DNA of 37,895 nucleotides from Bacillota bacterium. Lineage in GTDB: Bacteria; Sysuimicrobiota; Sysuimicrobiia; Sysuimicrobiales; Segetimicrobiaceae. Location: contig JAJPJJ010000118.1 of the NCBI GenBank assembly GCA_021324295.1, positions 1-37,895 on the forward strand. The letters run 5' to 3'. The notes beneath the pieces were generated by a model that had not been told where the DNA came from, made no database searches, and was given only the letters and a program-made list of their open reading frames with translations. Every line of letters starts with the position of its first letter. Position 1 is the stretch's first letter. Positions 15,605 to 22,996 of the stretch are shown one piece after another. A program made the translations under genes and the position numbers.

Positions 15605-16825
15605 ATGGGGATGCTCGCCCCGCGTGAGCAGCTCGAGCTGCTCCGGCGGGGGACCGTGGAGATCATCAGCGAGGAGGCGCTCCTCGACAAGCTCGCCCAG
15701 GGGCGGCCGCTGCGGGTCAAGCTCGGCGTGGATCCGACCGCCCCCGACCTGCACCTCGGCAACGCGATCGTGCTCCGGAAGCTGCGCCAGTTCCAAGATC
15801 TCGGCCACGAGGCGATCCTCGTCATCGGCGACTTCACGGGGCTGATCGGGGACCCATCGGGAAAGTCGGAGACCCGGCCGGCGCTTGCGCCGGAGGAAAT
15901 CGCGCGGAACGTCCAGACCTACCGCGAGCAGTACAGCCTTCTGCTCGATCCGGTCCGCACGCGCGTCGTGTTTAACAGCCAGTGGCTCCGGCCGTTGACG
16001 TTCTACGACGTCATCAGGCTCGCCAGCCGGACCACGGTCCACCGCATCCTCGAGCGCGACGACTTCGCGATGCGCTTCCGGCAGCACCAGCCGATCCACC
16101 TGCACGAGCTGCTGTACCCGCTCTGCCAGGCGTACGACTCCGTGGCGATCGAGGCCGACGTCGAGCTCGGGGGCACCGACCAGAAGTTCAACAACCTGAT
16201 GGGCCGGGAGCTGCAGCGCGAGCTGGGACAGGAGCCGCAGGTGGTGCTCCTCACCCCGCTCCTGCCCGGGCTCGACGGCGTCCAGAAGATGAGCAAGAGC
16301 CTCGGCAACGCCATCGGCATCACCGAGCCGCCGCGCGAGATGTACGGCAAGGTGATGTCGCTACCCGACGAGCTGATGATCCCGTACTTCGAGTATTGCA
16401 CGCTCGTGCCGCTGCCCGAGGTGCGGGGGCTCGAGGCCGCGCTGCGGGAGGGGCGGGTGCACCCGCGCGACTTGAAGAAGCGCCTCGCCCGCGAGATCAC
16501 GGCGATCTACCATGGCGCGGAGGCCGCGCGGGCGGCGGAGCAGGAGTTCGAGCGCGTCTTCAGCGGCCGCGAAGTGCCGGAGGAGATCCCCGAAGTGGCG
16601 CTGAGCCGCGCGGCGCTGCGCGACGGCAGGATGCGCCTCGTCCACCTGCTTGCACAGCTCGAGCTCGTCGACTCCCACAGCGAGGCGCGCCGGCTGGTCG
16701 GCCAGGGCGGGGTGAGCCTCGACGGACAGCGCGTCCAGGACGCCGACACCGAGGTCTCCGTCCACGACGGCCTGCTCGTGCGCGTCGGCCGGCGCCGGTT
16801 CGCGCGCGTGCGCCTGACGGCGTGA
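15605..16825 (+). CDS. tyrS: Tyrosine--tRNA ligase
   Basis: A 406-residue class Ic synthetase of the TyrZ-like group, with a C-terminal S4 RNA-binding domain. It charges tRNA-Tyr with tyrosine. Signature 1 is DPTAPDLHLGNAIVL; the HIGH-type motif reads HLGN rather than the common HLGH. Signature 2 is KMSKS (QKMSKSLGNAIG). LCQAYDSVAIEADVELGGTD is the tyrosine-site region, and VHLLAQLELVDSHSEARRLV marks the S4 domain. ATG 15605 is set by a TTGGCG/TATACT promoter directly upstream. The stop overlaps the next gene as GTGA. Confidence 0.97.
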   Translation: MGMLAPREQLELLRRGTVEIISEEALLDKLAQGRPLRVKLGVDPTAPDLHLGNAIVLRKLRQFQDLGHEAILVIGDFTGLIGDPSGKSETRPALAPEEIARNVQTYREQYSLLLDPVRTRVVFNSQWLRPLTFYDVIRLASRTTVHRILERDDFAMRFRQHQPIHLHELLYPLCQAYDSVAIEADVELGGTDQKFNNLMGRELQRELGQEPQVVLLTPLLPGLDGVQKMSKSLGNAIGITEPPREMYGKVMSLPDELMIPYFEYCTLVPLPEVRGLEAALREGRVHPRDLKKRLAREITAIYHGAEAARAAEQEFERVFSGREVPEEIPEVALSRAALRDGRMRLVHLLAQLELVDSHSEARRLVGQGGVSLDGQRVQDADTEVSVHDGLLVRVGRRRFARVRLTA

Positions 16826-18549
16826 AGCCGCCCGATCGCACCCCGGGCGCGGTCAGGTCCCAGGTCCCGCGCGCATTCGCCGTCCCCGCCGCGGGGCCGC
16901 GCCCGCCCGTGGGGCGGCCGGCGCCCTGGGAAGGCACGGACCTCCCGCCGGGCGTCTACCGGTGGGGCGTCGCCGCCGCGACCGCGCTCGGCGCGGCCCT
17001 CCGCTTGGCCCACGTCGCGCGGCCGTTCAACCGGTTGATGGCCTGGAACGAGGGCCACTACGCGATGATCGCCCTGAACTTCGACCGGTACGGCCCCTGG
17101 GTCCAGCACAACGAGCTGGGGATCGATCGCACGTTTTCGCCGGGCGTGCCGTGGCTGATCTGGGCGTCGTTTCGGCTCTTCGGCCCGACCGAGTGGGCGG
17201 CGCGCCTGCCGATCGTGCTCAGCGGGATCGCGGCCGTGGCCCTGCTCGCCGCGCTCGTCCGCCGCCTGTTGCGCAGCGAGCAGATCGCGCTCGTCACCGC
17301 GGCGTTCGCCGCGTGTGCTCCCGGCCTCGTCTACTTCGCCCAGAACGTCCAGCTCGACACCCCGAGCATCTGCTGTGCGCTGGGCGCCGCGGCGCTGCTG
17401 CTGCGATACCGGGAGACGCACCGCCGCCGGGACCTCGCCGGGGCGGGCGTATGGCTCGCGGCCGCGGTGTGGTTCAAGTTCACGGCCGCGCTGCTGTACC
17501 CGGCGTTCCTCGCCATCTGGTGGCCGGCCCGCCCCGCGCGGACGCGCGAGGCCGTCGTCGAGGCCGCCGCGTTCATCGGTCTCACGGCGCTCCCCAGCCT
17601 CGTGTGGATCGCATCGGGGTGGCTCGCATCGTCCGGCGCGGCCGCCGCGCCGTCCGTGTTTACCTGGCGGTTCTTCCACCGGGATTGGGACCTCCGCGGG
17701 CTTGCCAAGGCGTTCTCCGAGGTCCCGCTCGCCGTGGAGGCGCACCTGTTCGCGCCGATGTTTCTCCTGCTGTTCGTGGGCATCCCGCTCGCCGCCCGGT
17801 GGCGCGCGCGGCTGCGCGAGCTGTGGATATGGTGCGCGCCGTGGGCGATCCCGTACCTGCTGGCGCCATGGGACAGCCTGGTCAACCGGTACTACGATCT
17901 GCCGGTCACCTACCTGCTGACCGCGCTGGCCGCGCTCGGCCTCTGGAAGATGCGCGGGGGGCCGCGTGCCCGGCCGGCCGCCGGCGGGGACCCCGAGCGG
18001 CCCCGCGACGGGGAACGCCCGGCCGCGGGGCGAGGGGCCGTCGCCGCGCTTCCCCGCCCGCTCCTGGCCGGGCTCGTCTTCGTGGTAGCCGTCACCGTGC
18101 TCTACGATGCGCTCGACCCGATGATCGACGCGGTCGCGCGGGCGACGATGGCCCATGCGGCGCCGGTCGACCCCAGCCCCTTCTACTCGGCCAAGATCGT
18201 CGCCAGGCTGCCGCGGGGCCGGACGATCGTGGATACGCCCCAGACGATGTTCTACGCGGGCGGGGATCCCGCCTGGATCGAGATCACGGGCGGCGACGTG
18301 CGGTGGAAGATCGACGGCGAGGAGTTCGACTACATCGTCCTCAACGACTACGGCCACGGGCAGGAGCCGTACTACGCGATCGACGCGGCGCTGCGCGCGC
18401 AGCTCGCGCGGCACCACTACATCCAGATCGCACCGGCCGCGTGGGCGCACGAGCGCACGGCGGTCGCCGATCTCGGCGGCTACCGCGATCCCCGCACGGC
18501 CTCCTGGTCGCCCGCGCCGCCCCGCCCGGGCGGGGCGGCGCTCCCCTAG
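16822..18549 (+). CDS. GT39-like (ArnT/PMT-type) integral membrane glycosyltransferase
   Basis: A 575-residue GT-C-fold membrane protein with about ten hydrophobic segments and a soluble C-terminal tail. The first extracytoplasmic loop has WNEGHYAMIALNF, at the place where family members have the catalytic acidic pair; here the pair reads Asn-Glu. RTFSPGVPWLIW and the WDSLVNRYYDLPVTYL helix fit the ArnT/PMT group, which transfers sugars from polyprenyl-phosphate donors to lipids or proteins outside the membrane. GTG 16822 overlaps the tyrS stop (GTGA). The N-terminal 40 residues are Pro/Arg-rich and poorly conserved. Its last codons include a 28-base perfect palindrome (18514-18541). Acceptor unknown. 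Confidence 0.8.
   Translation: MKPPDRTPGAVRSQVPRAFAVPAAGPRPPVGRPAPWEGTDLPPGVYRWGVAAATALGAALRLAHVARPFNRLMAWNEGHYAMIALNFDRYGPWVQHNELGIDRTFSPGVPWLIWASFRLFGPTEWAARLPIVLSGIAAVALLAALVRRLLRSEQIALVTAAFAACAPGLVYFAQNVQLDTPSICCALGAAALLLRYRETHRRRDLAGAGVWLAAAVWFKFTAALLYPAFLAIWWPARPARTREAVVEAAAFIGLTALPSLVWIASGWLASSGAAAAPSVFTWRFFHRDWDLRGLAKAFSEVPLAVEAHLFAPMFLLLFVGIPLAARWRARLRELWIWCAPWAIPYLLAPWDSLVNRYYDLPVTYLLTALAALGLWKMRGGPRARPAAGGDPERPRDGERPAAGRGAVAALPRPLLAGLVFVVAVTVLYDALDPMIDAVARATMAHAAPVDPSPFYSAKIVARLPRGRTIVDTPQTMFYAGGDPAWIEITGGDVRWKIDGEEFDYIVLNDYGHGQEPYYAIDAALRAQLARHHYIQIAPAAWAHERTAVADLGGYRDPRTASWSPAPPRPGGAALP
18514..18541. repeat. 28-base perfect palindrome at the end of the GT39 gene
   Basis: Two 14-base arms (GCGCCGCCCCGCCC and its complement) meet without a spacer. 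Folded, this gives a roughly 12-bp GC-only stem with a 4-base loop, ending 8 bases before the stop codon and 30 bases before the tRNA promoter. It may end tyrS-GT39 transcription although no T-run follows. Confidence 0.6.
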
Positions 18550-18569
18550 CGGCGCGGTTGCCGCGCGGC

Positions 18570-18599
18570 TTGCCCGGGTCCGCGCCCGCGTGCTAGGAT
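18570..18599 (+). promoter_or_regulatory. tRNA-Ile promoter
   Basis: TTGCCC (18570-18575), 18 bases, TAGGAT (18594-18599). Predicted start about 18606, 8 bases before the mature tRNA. Confidence 0.65.
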
Positions 18600-18613
18600 G
18601 AACGTCGCGAGAC

Positions 18614-18690
18614 GGGCCCTTAGCTCAGGTGGTGAGAGCGCACCCCTGATAAGGGTGAGGTCCGTGGTTCGAGTCCACGAGGGCCCACCA
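18614..18690 (+). tRNA. tRNA-Ile (GAT anticodon), CCA encoded
   Basis: The acceptor GGGCCCT (18614-18620) pairs with AGGGCCC (18680-18686), followed by A and an encoded CCA (688-690). The D-arm has TAGCTCAGGTGGT. The anticodon loop CTGATAA, closed by CCCC/GGGT-side pairing, carries GAT at 18648-18650. The T-arm is GTGG-TTCGAGTC-CCAC, with GTTCGAGTC. All arms pair, so it is functional by eye. A broken integrase lies just downstream, so this tRNA is a likely old integration site. Confidence 0.97.
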
Positions 18691-18849
18691 TATCTCCAGT
18701 GTCTCTCAGGGGTACCCACTGCTGGGAAAGCTTACCCGCAATTGGCCAACCATCAGCAACCGCTGCGGCCCGTTCTCGGGCCCGTGTGGCGGCATGAGCG
18801 TACGCGGAGATCGTAGGGGACGGCGACCTCTCCCAATGCCGTCCCCGGC
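18691..18849. other. tRNA-downstream non-coding stretch
   Basis: No gene is recognisable here. A minus-strand frame runs out of the integrase remnant through this region, but it shows no family motif. If the integrase once used the tRNA, an attachment site would be expected here; I could not find a second copy of the tRNA 3' end elsewhere in the window. Confidence 0.4.
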
Positions 18850-19250
18850 CGTCCGGTAGCCCGCGCGGGCGGCGATCAGATGGGTGGCGTGGACCCGGAA
18901 GTGCGGCAGGCCGAGCCGCTCAGCCGCGGCAGGTGGTCGCGGTCGCGGACAGTAGACGGGTTGAGCGGGCGGCCGTGCGGGCCGACGAACCGCAGGCCGC
19001 TGTCGCGATACGTTCCGCCCAGCCGCAGATGCGGTTCCTTCTGCCACCGCAGCGCATCCCGGATCGCTTCGACGGCCAAGTCGGGAAGGAGGATCGTGCG
19101 CCACGCGCTCTCGGTCGTCGGCTGGCGATGCGCGGGGTGTGTGCCGCCCTGCGCGAGGGTTTGGCTGACCCGGAGCATCCGGTCGGCGAGATCCTGAGAA
19201 AGCCCCGTCGGTTCGCCGATCCGGAGCCCGCATGCGGCTGCGGTGGACAC
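18850..19250 (-). pseudogene. Tyrosine recombinase/phage integrase remnant
   Basis: Minus-strand translation gives the middle of a tyrosine integrase. ACGLRIGEPTGL contains the first catalytic Arg (GLRIGE box). RMLRVSQTLAQGG, TILLPDLAVEAIRDAL, LRLGGTYRDSGLRFV and GRPLNPSTVRDRD follow in the order seen in intact integrases. After RDRD the reading frame must shift to continue as AAERLGLPHFRVHATHLIAARAG. There the HDLRHT box, which should carry the second catalytic His and Arg, is missing several residues. The N-terminal arm-binding and core-binding domains are absent, as is the catalytic Tyr end. The gene is dead. It abuts the lysE-like gene (19281) and lies 160 bases from tRNA-Ile. Confidence 0.8.
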
Positions 19251-19280
19251 GCCACTGGCGGCCCTGTCTGGCCTGCACGG

Positions 19281-19880
19281 CTACCTGATGATGAGAACGA
19301 TCGACAGGGCAAGCAGTACGGCCATGGTGACGTTGAAGGTCTTGAGTCTGCGATGGTTGTACAGGACGCGCTGGACAGCGGCTCCGAACGCCAACCACGG
19401 GAAGCAGCTCGGTAGCGCCGCCATGACGAACAGCCCTGCGAGCGAGGCTGCCTGTGCGGCGGCACCGCCCGCCTTGGGGCTGAGAAACGCGCCCGCGGCC
19501 GAGCTCACGACGAGCCAGGCCTTCGGGTTGCCCCACTGGAAGACGGCAGCCCCGAGAAATCCCACCGGGTTCGCGTCGGGTCGCGAATCGGTGCCGCCGG
19601 ACGACGCCGCGATCTTCCACGACAGCCAGAGCAAGAAGGCGGCGCCACCGACCTTAAGCGCCCATCGCAGCCATGGGTACTGGAGGACGAGACTGCCGAG
19701 CCCGAACGGCACCAGGAACATCATGAGCCCCATGCCGATCGCCTGGCCGAACAGGCTGGGAAGGCCTCTCAGGATGCCCGCCCGCGCGCCGACCGCGGTC
19801 AGCATCGTGTTGCCGGGGCCCGGGGTACCGGCGGCCGCGATGGCGAAGAGGAGAAACGCTACGATCTGTGCGGTCGTCAC
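19281..19880 (-). CDS. LysE/RhtB family amino-acid or metabolite exporter
   Basis: A 199-residue membrane protein with about six hydrophobic helices. The N-terminal AIAAAGTPGPGNTMLTAVGARAG is the family signature (normally TPGP-N) and FQWGNPKAWLVVSSAAGAF is the conserved second motif. Relatives export lysine, homoserine, threonine or other small metabolites. GTG 19880 is chosen because homology begins there; the frame is open much further upstream, through the rraA-like gene. It begins 10 bases after that gene's stop, so the two are cotranscribed. A 14-bp inverted repeat lies just upstream of the start. Confidence 0.87.
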   Translation of the reverse strand: MTTAQIVAFLLFAIAAAGTPGPGNTMLTAVGARAGILRGLPSLFGQAIGMGLMMFLVPFGLGSLVLQYPWLRWALKVGGAAFLLWLSWKIAASSGGTDSRPDANPVGFLGAAVFQWGNPKAWLVVSSAAGAFLSPKAGGAAAQAASLAGLFVMAALPSCFPWLAFGAAVQRVLYNHRRLKTFNVTMAVLLALSIVLIIR

Positions 19881-19890
19881 TGGGAGGTTC

Positions 19891-20616
19891 CTATTCTTCG
19901 ACGGCACCACCAATCCAGCGCAGGTGCTCGCGCAGGGTGAACGCTGGATTGGTGGCACGTCGAGCAAGGAAATCTGCGAAGCGCAGTTGCCGGCGAAGCG
20001 ACGTCCCGTGGCGCATCTTCTCCGCCTGCGCGCGCTCCGTCTTCCGGATCGAGCGTGCCGCCGCCGCGATCTCTTCCGCCTGGGCCGCCGGCAAGAACAC
20101 CACCCCGTCTGCGTCGCCCATCGCGATATCGTCGGGTCCCACGGTCCAGGAACCGACGCGGGCCGAGGCCAACGCCCCATCTTCCCGCGGGTCGAGCCGG
20201 ACCGGCCCGGCCGGGCACCAGCCGAGGCTGAACACCGGCAGCACGATCTCGATGAGTTCCTGCGTGTCCCGGTGCAGCCCCCACACGACCATGCCGGCGA
20301 GACCCGCCTGCTTCGCCTCCAGGACGATCAGATCTCCCACACACGCCTCGTCTCGACGGCCGGAGTTGTCGACAACCAGCACCTCGCCCGGCGAGGCGCC
20401 CTCCAGGGCCTCGAGAAAGATATCGACGCTCCCGTAGTGCCGGGCCGGCCGAACCCTGCCGACAACTCGGTCGGATGGGCGCAGGGGGCGAAGCTCCGAC
20501 GGCGCGCAGCGGACACCTACCTTGGTGCGCAAACAGGCATCGGCGACGTGCGCTGTTGTCAGGCCCTGGAAGAGTCCGATCATTCCCGCCGCGTCCATCC
20601 TTCCGGCTGGCTCCAC
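19891..20616 (-). CDS. RraA-like/HMG aldolase family protein
   Basis: Up to 241 residues, related to RraA and to 4-hydroxy-4-methyl-2-oxoglutarate/4-carboxy-4-hydroxy-2-oxoadipate aldolases. LTTAHVADACLRT, EVLVVDNSGRRDEACVGDL, AGLAGMVVWGLHRDTQELIE and MGDADGVVFLPA are the conserved blocks. The R-D-x-x-E pattern (RDTQE) needed for metal binding and aldolase or decarboxylase activity is present, so this is more likely an enzyme than an RNase E inhibitor. Starts GTG 20616, ATG 20598 and ATG 20583 are possible; homology fits any of them. Divergent from the AraC gene and cotranscribed with the LysE-type exporter, which may export a product or substrate. Confidence 0.82.
   Translation of the reverse strand: MEPAGRMDAAGMIGLFQGLTTAHVADACLRTKVGVRCAPSELRPLRPSDRVVGRVRPARHYGSVDIFLEALEGASPGEVLVVDNSGRRDEACVGDLIVLEAKQAGLAGMVVWGLHRDTQELIEIVLPVFSLGWCPAGPVRLDPREDGALASARVGSWTVGPDDIAMGDADGVVFLPAAQAEEIAAAARSIRKTERAQAEKMRHGTSLRRQLRFADFLARRATNPAFTLREHLRWIGGAVEE
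19907..19955. repeat. 14-bp perfect inverted repeat with 21-base loop
   Basis: CCACCAATCCAGCG (19907-19920) is exactly complementary to CGCTGGATTGGTGG (19942-19955). It lies in the last codons of the rraA-like gene, 27 bases before the lysE-like start on the minus strand. It could form a strong hairpin in the mRNA and may reduce or couple expression of the exporter. Confidence 0.7.
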
Positions 20617-20684
20617 CGTTCCGTTAGGATAGGGTCGTAGACGGCTTTGGGGGTCCCGTTCAGAGCCCCGGGAGGTTCGGATCC

Positions 20685-21581
20685 GTGCGCCTCAAGCAAA
20701 CCAGATCGGGGGGCCAGGGTCTTGAACGATCGTGCGGGGAACCCGGCCGGGAGTGGATCGCCAGTGCCGGGCCGGTGGATGGCGTCGAGCTGTTCCGCGC
20801 GTGGTTCGCGGGGACGGCCTACCGGAAGCACCGGCACGACACGTACGCCGTTTGCGTGACGGACTGCGGCGTGCAGGTCTTTGATTACCGGGGCTCGGTT
20901 CATGCGAGCACTCCCGGGCAGGTGACCGTGCTCTATCCAGACGAGGCCCACGACGGACGCGCCGGTACGACCGAGGGCTTCGGGTACCGGATCGTGTACG
21001 TGGAGCCGTCGCTCCTGGCCGAGGCGGTTCGGGTGCTCCGCGGAAGGCCCGCCCCGCTGCCGTTCGTTGAGCCGGTGTCGACGAACCCGCGGCTGTCGCG
21101 CGCTATCGAGCGGGCCTTTCGCACCTCGCTCGAATCGCTGGCGATAGACAGCCTCATCGTCGACCTGGCGGACGGCCTACTGGCCGGAGAGCGGGGAGGT
21201 GCCAGCGTCGGGGCGCCGCGACGCGTCGACGTCCGGGCCCTCGAACAGGCTCGACAGTTCCTCGACGCCGAGAAGACGCGCGTCGTGCGCTCGACGGAGC
21301 TCGAGGCGATCACAGGGCTCACACGCTACGAGCTGTCCCGCCAGTTCCGGATCAGGTTCGGGACCAGCCCTTACCGCTATCTGCTCATGCGCCGTCTCGC
21401 CTTCGCGCGTGAGCGGATTCACCGTGATCGCCCGCTGGCCGAGGTCGCGTGCGACGCGGGATTCGCCGACCAGGCGCACTTCACCCGCGCCTTCAGGTCG
21501 GCGTTCGGGCTGACCCCCGCGCATTACCGTGCGTTGTTGGGGGCGGGCCGGACGCTTCAATCAGGGGCGGGCTCCACGTAG
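20685..21581 (+). CDS. AraC family transcriptional regulator
   Basis: A 298-residue regulator. The N-terminal half is a cupin-like sensor (GTAYRKHRHDTYAVCVTDCG, then VTVLYPDEAHDG), and the C-terminal half has two AraC helix-turn-helix motifs (RSTELEAITGLTRYELSRQF and LAEVACDAGFADQAHFTRAF, ending FGLTPAHYRAL). This AraC type is often found beside LysE exporter genes. GTG 20685 has GGGAGG about 8 bases upstream. It is divergent from the rraA-lysE pair, so it probably controls that pair in response to a small metabolite. A weak TAGGAT (20625-20630) could be its -10. Confidence 0.92.
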   Translation: MRLKQTRSGGQGLERSCGEPGREWIASAGPVDGVELFRAWFAGTAYRKHRHDTYAVCVTDCGVQVFDYRGSVHASTPGQVTVLYPDEAHDGRAGTTEGFGYRIVYVEPSLLAEAVRVLRGRPAPLPFVEPVSTNPRLSRAIERAFRTSLESLAIDSLIVDLADGLLAGERGGASVGAPRRVDVRALEQARQFLDAEKTRVVRSTELEAITGLTRYELSRQFRIRFGTSPYRYLLMRRLAFARERIHRDRPLAEVACDAGFADQAHFTRAFRSAFGLTPAHYRALLGAGRTLQSGAGST

Positions 21582-21861
21582 AGGCCGGACGGCTGCGGGC
21601 GTGCTCCGCCCACAGCGCGCCGCTAGAGGCCGGCCCGGGCGTGTTCCCGCCGCCGTTTCGCGATGGTGTTACGACTTGCTGGGCCGTTCGTGCGACTCAG
21701 CCACGCGAACGCGGGGCGCGTACGCCGGGCAGCGTGTTCTCGACGACGCACGCCCACCCTGACCTTGGGTCGGGGGAGAGCGCCCCGCCCACGGCAAGCA
21801 GCACCGAGGCCGTAGCGTCCGGCAGGCTGCCAGAGGCACGCCGGACGGTCGGGTCCTGGTT
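21582..21861. other. Non-coding remnant region after araC
   Basis: I see no recognisable gene in these 280 bases on either strand. The minus strand has open frames with stretches such as VVENTLPGVRAP but no identifiable family. It is probably the tail of the pseudogene patch to its right. Confidence 0.4.
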
Positions 21862-21992
21862 CTACGCTTGGGAATCGAGAGCCATTGCCACGACGAACCT
21901 GCTCCGGTCGCCACGGTAGAGATCCTTGGCGAACTCCGCCGGGACGTCGCCTTCGCTGTAGGCCGTGCGTTCGAGGAGCAGCAGGGGCGCGC
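21862..21992 (-). pseudogene. C-terminal fragment of a GntR/UTRA regulator
   Basis: The minus strand reads PLLLLERTAYSEGDVPAEFA then KDLYRGDRSRFVVAMAL before a TAG at 21862-21864. That is the last strand pair of a UTRA domain (ERTxYxxxxxPxEFAxDLYRGDRxRF). Everything before the Pro-Leu is missing; the frame joins directly onto a binding-protein fragment in another frame, indicating a deletion. Confidence 0.7.
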
Positions 21993-22178
21993 AAGGTGTA
22001 CGTCTTTCCATCCGCCGAGATCGTCCAGCATGCCGCAAGTCCAGGCTCGATCGTCGTCGCCTGGGGCCCGGTCCCGACAAGCTGATCGAAGATCAGGAGC
22101 ATCGTATAGATCGAGGGCTTGTCGCTCGGATGATCGGGTCGAGGCTCGTCGCATCCGCCGACATCCCGAACCGGAGTG
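21992..22178 (-). pseudogene. N-terminal fragment of a family-5 (peptide/nickel) ABC substrate-binding protein
   Basis: LRFGMSADATSLDPII in one minus-strand frame continues as PSDKPSIYTMLLIFDQLVGT and EPGLAACWTISADGKTYTLR in another. The two parts join if one C is restored near 22122, so there is a single-base frameshift. The sequence is the N-terminal region of SBP_bac_5 proteins (SLDP..., Y..L...L, LA.SW..S.DG.TYTF). The remaining 400 or so residues are absent, replaced by the UTRA fragment. Confidence 0.72.
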
Positions 22179-22314
22179 GAGTCCAGTTTCCCTTCCCCGG
22201 GGCAGTTGTCCCCCAGCCGATCGGATGCGGACGGCCGGGCGCCGAGGCGTTCGGGGGGGTCGCGCGCCACGCCCGGAAGAAGCCGTCGAGCGGTTCCTCG
22301 TGGGCGTGTCCCGT

Positions 22315-22562
22315 CTACGCGTCGACAACCGGTTGGAGATCCAGTACGAACCCCGGCAGCTCCGGGTCGAGCGCCACGGTCGCCCGGATCGGTGTGGAGC
22401 TCCGGATCGCGGCCGGGGCGGTGGACCTCGACGGACCGCCCATCCGGGTCGATGAGGATCGCGATGCGCGCGCCGTTGACTGGGTAAGCGTGCACCTTCT
22501 CGCGGAGCTCGGCGAGCGACTGGCTCTCGGATCGAATCTCGAACGCGGCGTCGCCCCTGCGT
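22315..22562 (-). pseudogene. Uma2 family endonuclease C-terminal fragment, frameshifted
   Basis: The minus strand encodes DAAFEIRSESQSLAELREKV, then NGARIAILIDPDGRSVEVHRPGRDPELHTDP, the core of a Uma2 (DUF820, PD-(D/E)XK-like) protein. It contains the E-[ILV]-x-S-x-S-Q-S and lid-D motifs. After TDP an extra G shifts the frame; removing it gives ATVALDPELPGFVLDLQPVV then DA and a TAG at 22315-22317, the normal family C-terminus. The N-terminal half is missing, where the CmtR-like gene's promoter now lies. Intact members are widespread in cyanobacteria and related phyla and mostly of unknown role. Confidence 0.78.
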
Positions 22563-22580
22563 GCCCTGCGTGGCAGCCGG

Positions 22581-22609
22581 TTGATGATGCCCGGGCCCCG
22601 TGCTAATCT
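22581..22609 (+). promoter_or_regulatory. Promoter of the metal sensor-ATPase operon
   Basis: TTGATG (22581-22586), 17 bases, TAATCT (22604-22609), predicted start about 22616. The downstream ATC...GCAATTATGC...GAT stretch may hold the repressor's own operator, but I cannot define a clean palindrome. Confidence 0.65.
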
Positions 22610-22631
22610 ATCAGCAGGCAATTATGCGATG

Positions 22632-22994
22632 ATGGGAGCCAGAGCCCCTATGCTGACCGTCGCGCGGGCCCAGGGCGTCGGCCTCAAGGCCAAGCTCTTC
22701 CGAGGGTTCTCCGATCCGTCGCGCCTCTCCATCGTGGAGGCGCTCCGCCGGGGTCCGCTGACCGTGAGCGAGATCGTGGATGCGACGGGGCTCAGCCAGC
22801 CGAACGTCTCCAACCACCTCGGCTGCCTGCGCGACTGCGGGCTCGTGGTGTGCGAGCAGCAGGGCCGCCACGTCCGCTACGAGCTCAGCGACCGGCGTGT
22901 GGCCTCGCTCCTCCGCCTCGCCGACGAGTTGCTGGCGGACGTGGCACGCGGCGTCTACGAGTGCACGCGGTACGCGGCGCCGGCGGGTCGCTGA
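22632..22994 (+). CDS. ArsR/SmtB family metal sensor, CmtR-like
   Basis: About 120 residues with a winged helix: FRGFSDPSRLSIVEALRRGP, then TVSEIVDATGLSQPNVSNHL as recognition helix. GCLRDCGLVVCEQQG carries two cysteines spaced C-x3-C at the end of that helix, and a further Cys lies near the C-terminus (VYECTRY). This is the CmtR arrangement, which senses Cd(II)/Pb(II) with cysteines in the DNA-recognition helix and tail. It should repress its own operon and release on metal binding. ATG starts at 22629, 22632 and 22650 are possible; homology begins at about 22650. The ATPase gene begins 2 bases after its stop. Confidence 0.88.
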   Translation: MGARAPMLTVARAQGVGLKAKLFRGFSDPSRLSIVEALRRGPLTVSEIVDATGLSQPNVSNHLGCLRDCGLVVCEQQGRHVRYELSDRRVASLLRLADELLADVARGVYECTRYAAPAGR

Positions 22995-22996
22995 CC

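Noticed and set aside
11943-16105. Two minus-strand frames of about 850 and 780 codons
   Set aside because: They mirror mutS2, the CDF transporter and tyrS, whose plus-strand products have complete family motifs.
18691-22600. A second attachment site (direct repeat of the tRNA-Ile 3' end)
   Set aside because: I searched by eye for GTTCGAGTCCACGAGGGC-like copies and found none, so island boundaries are not defined.
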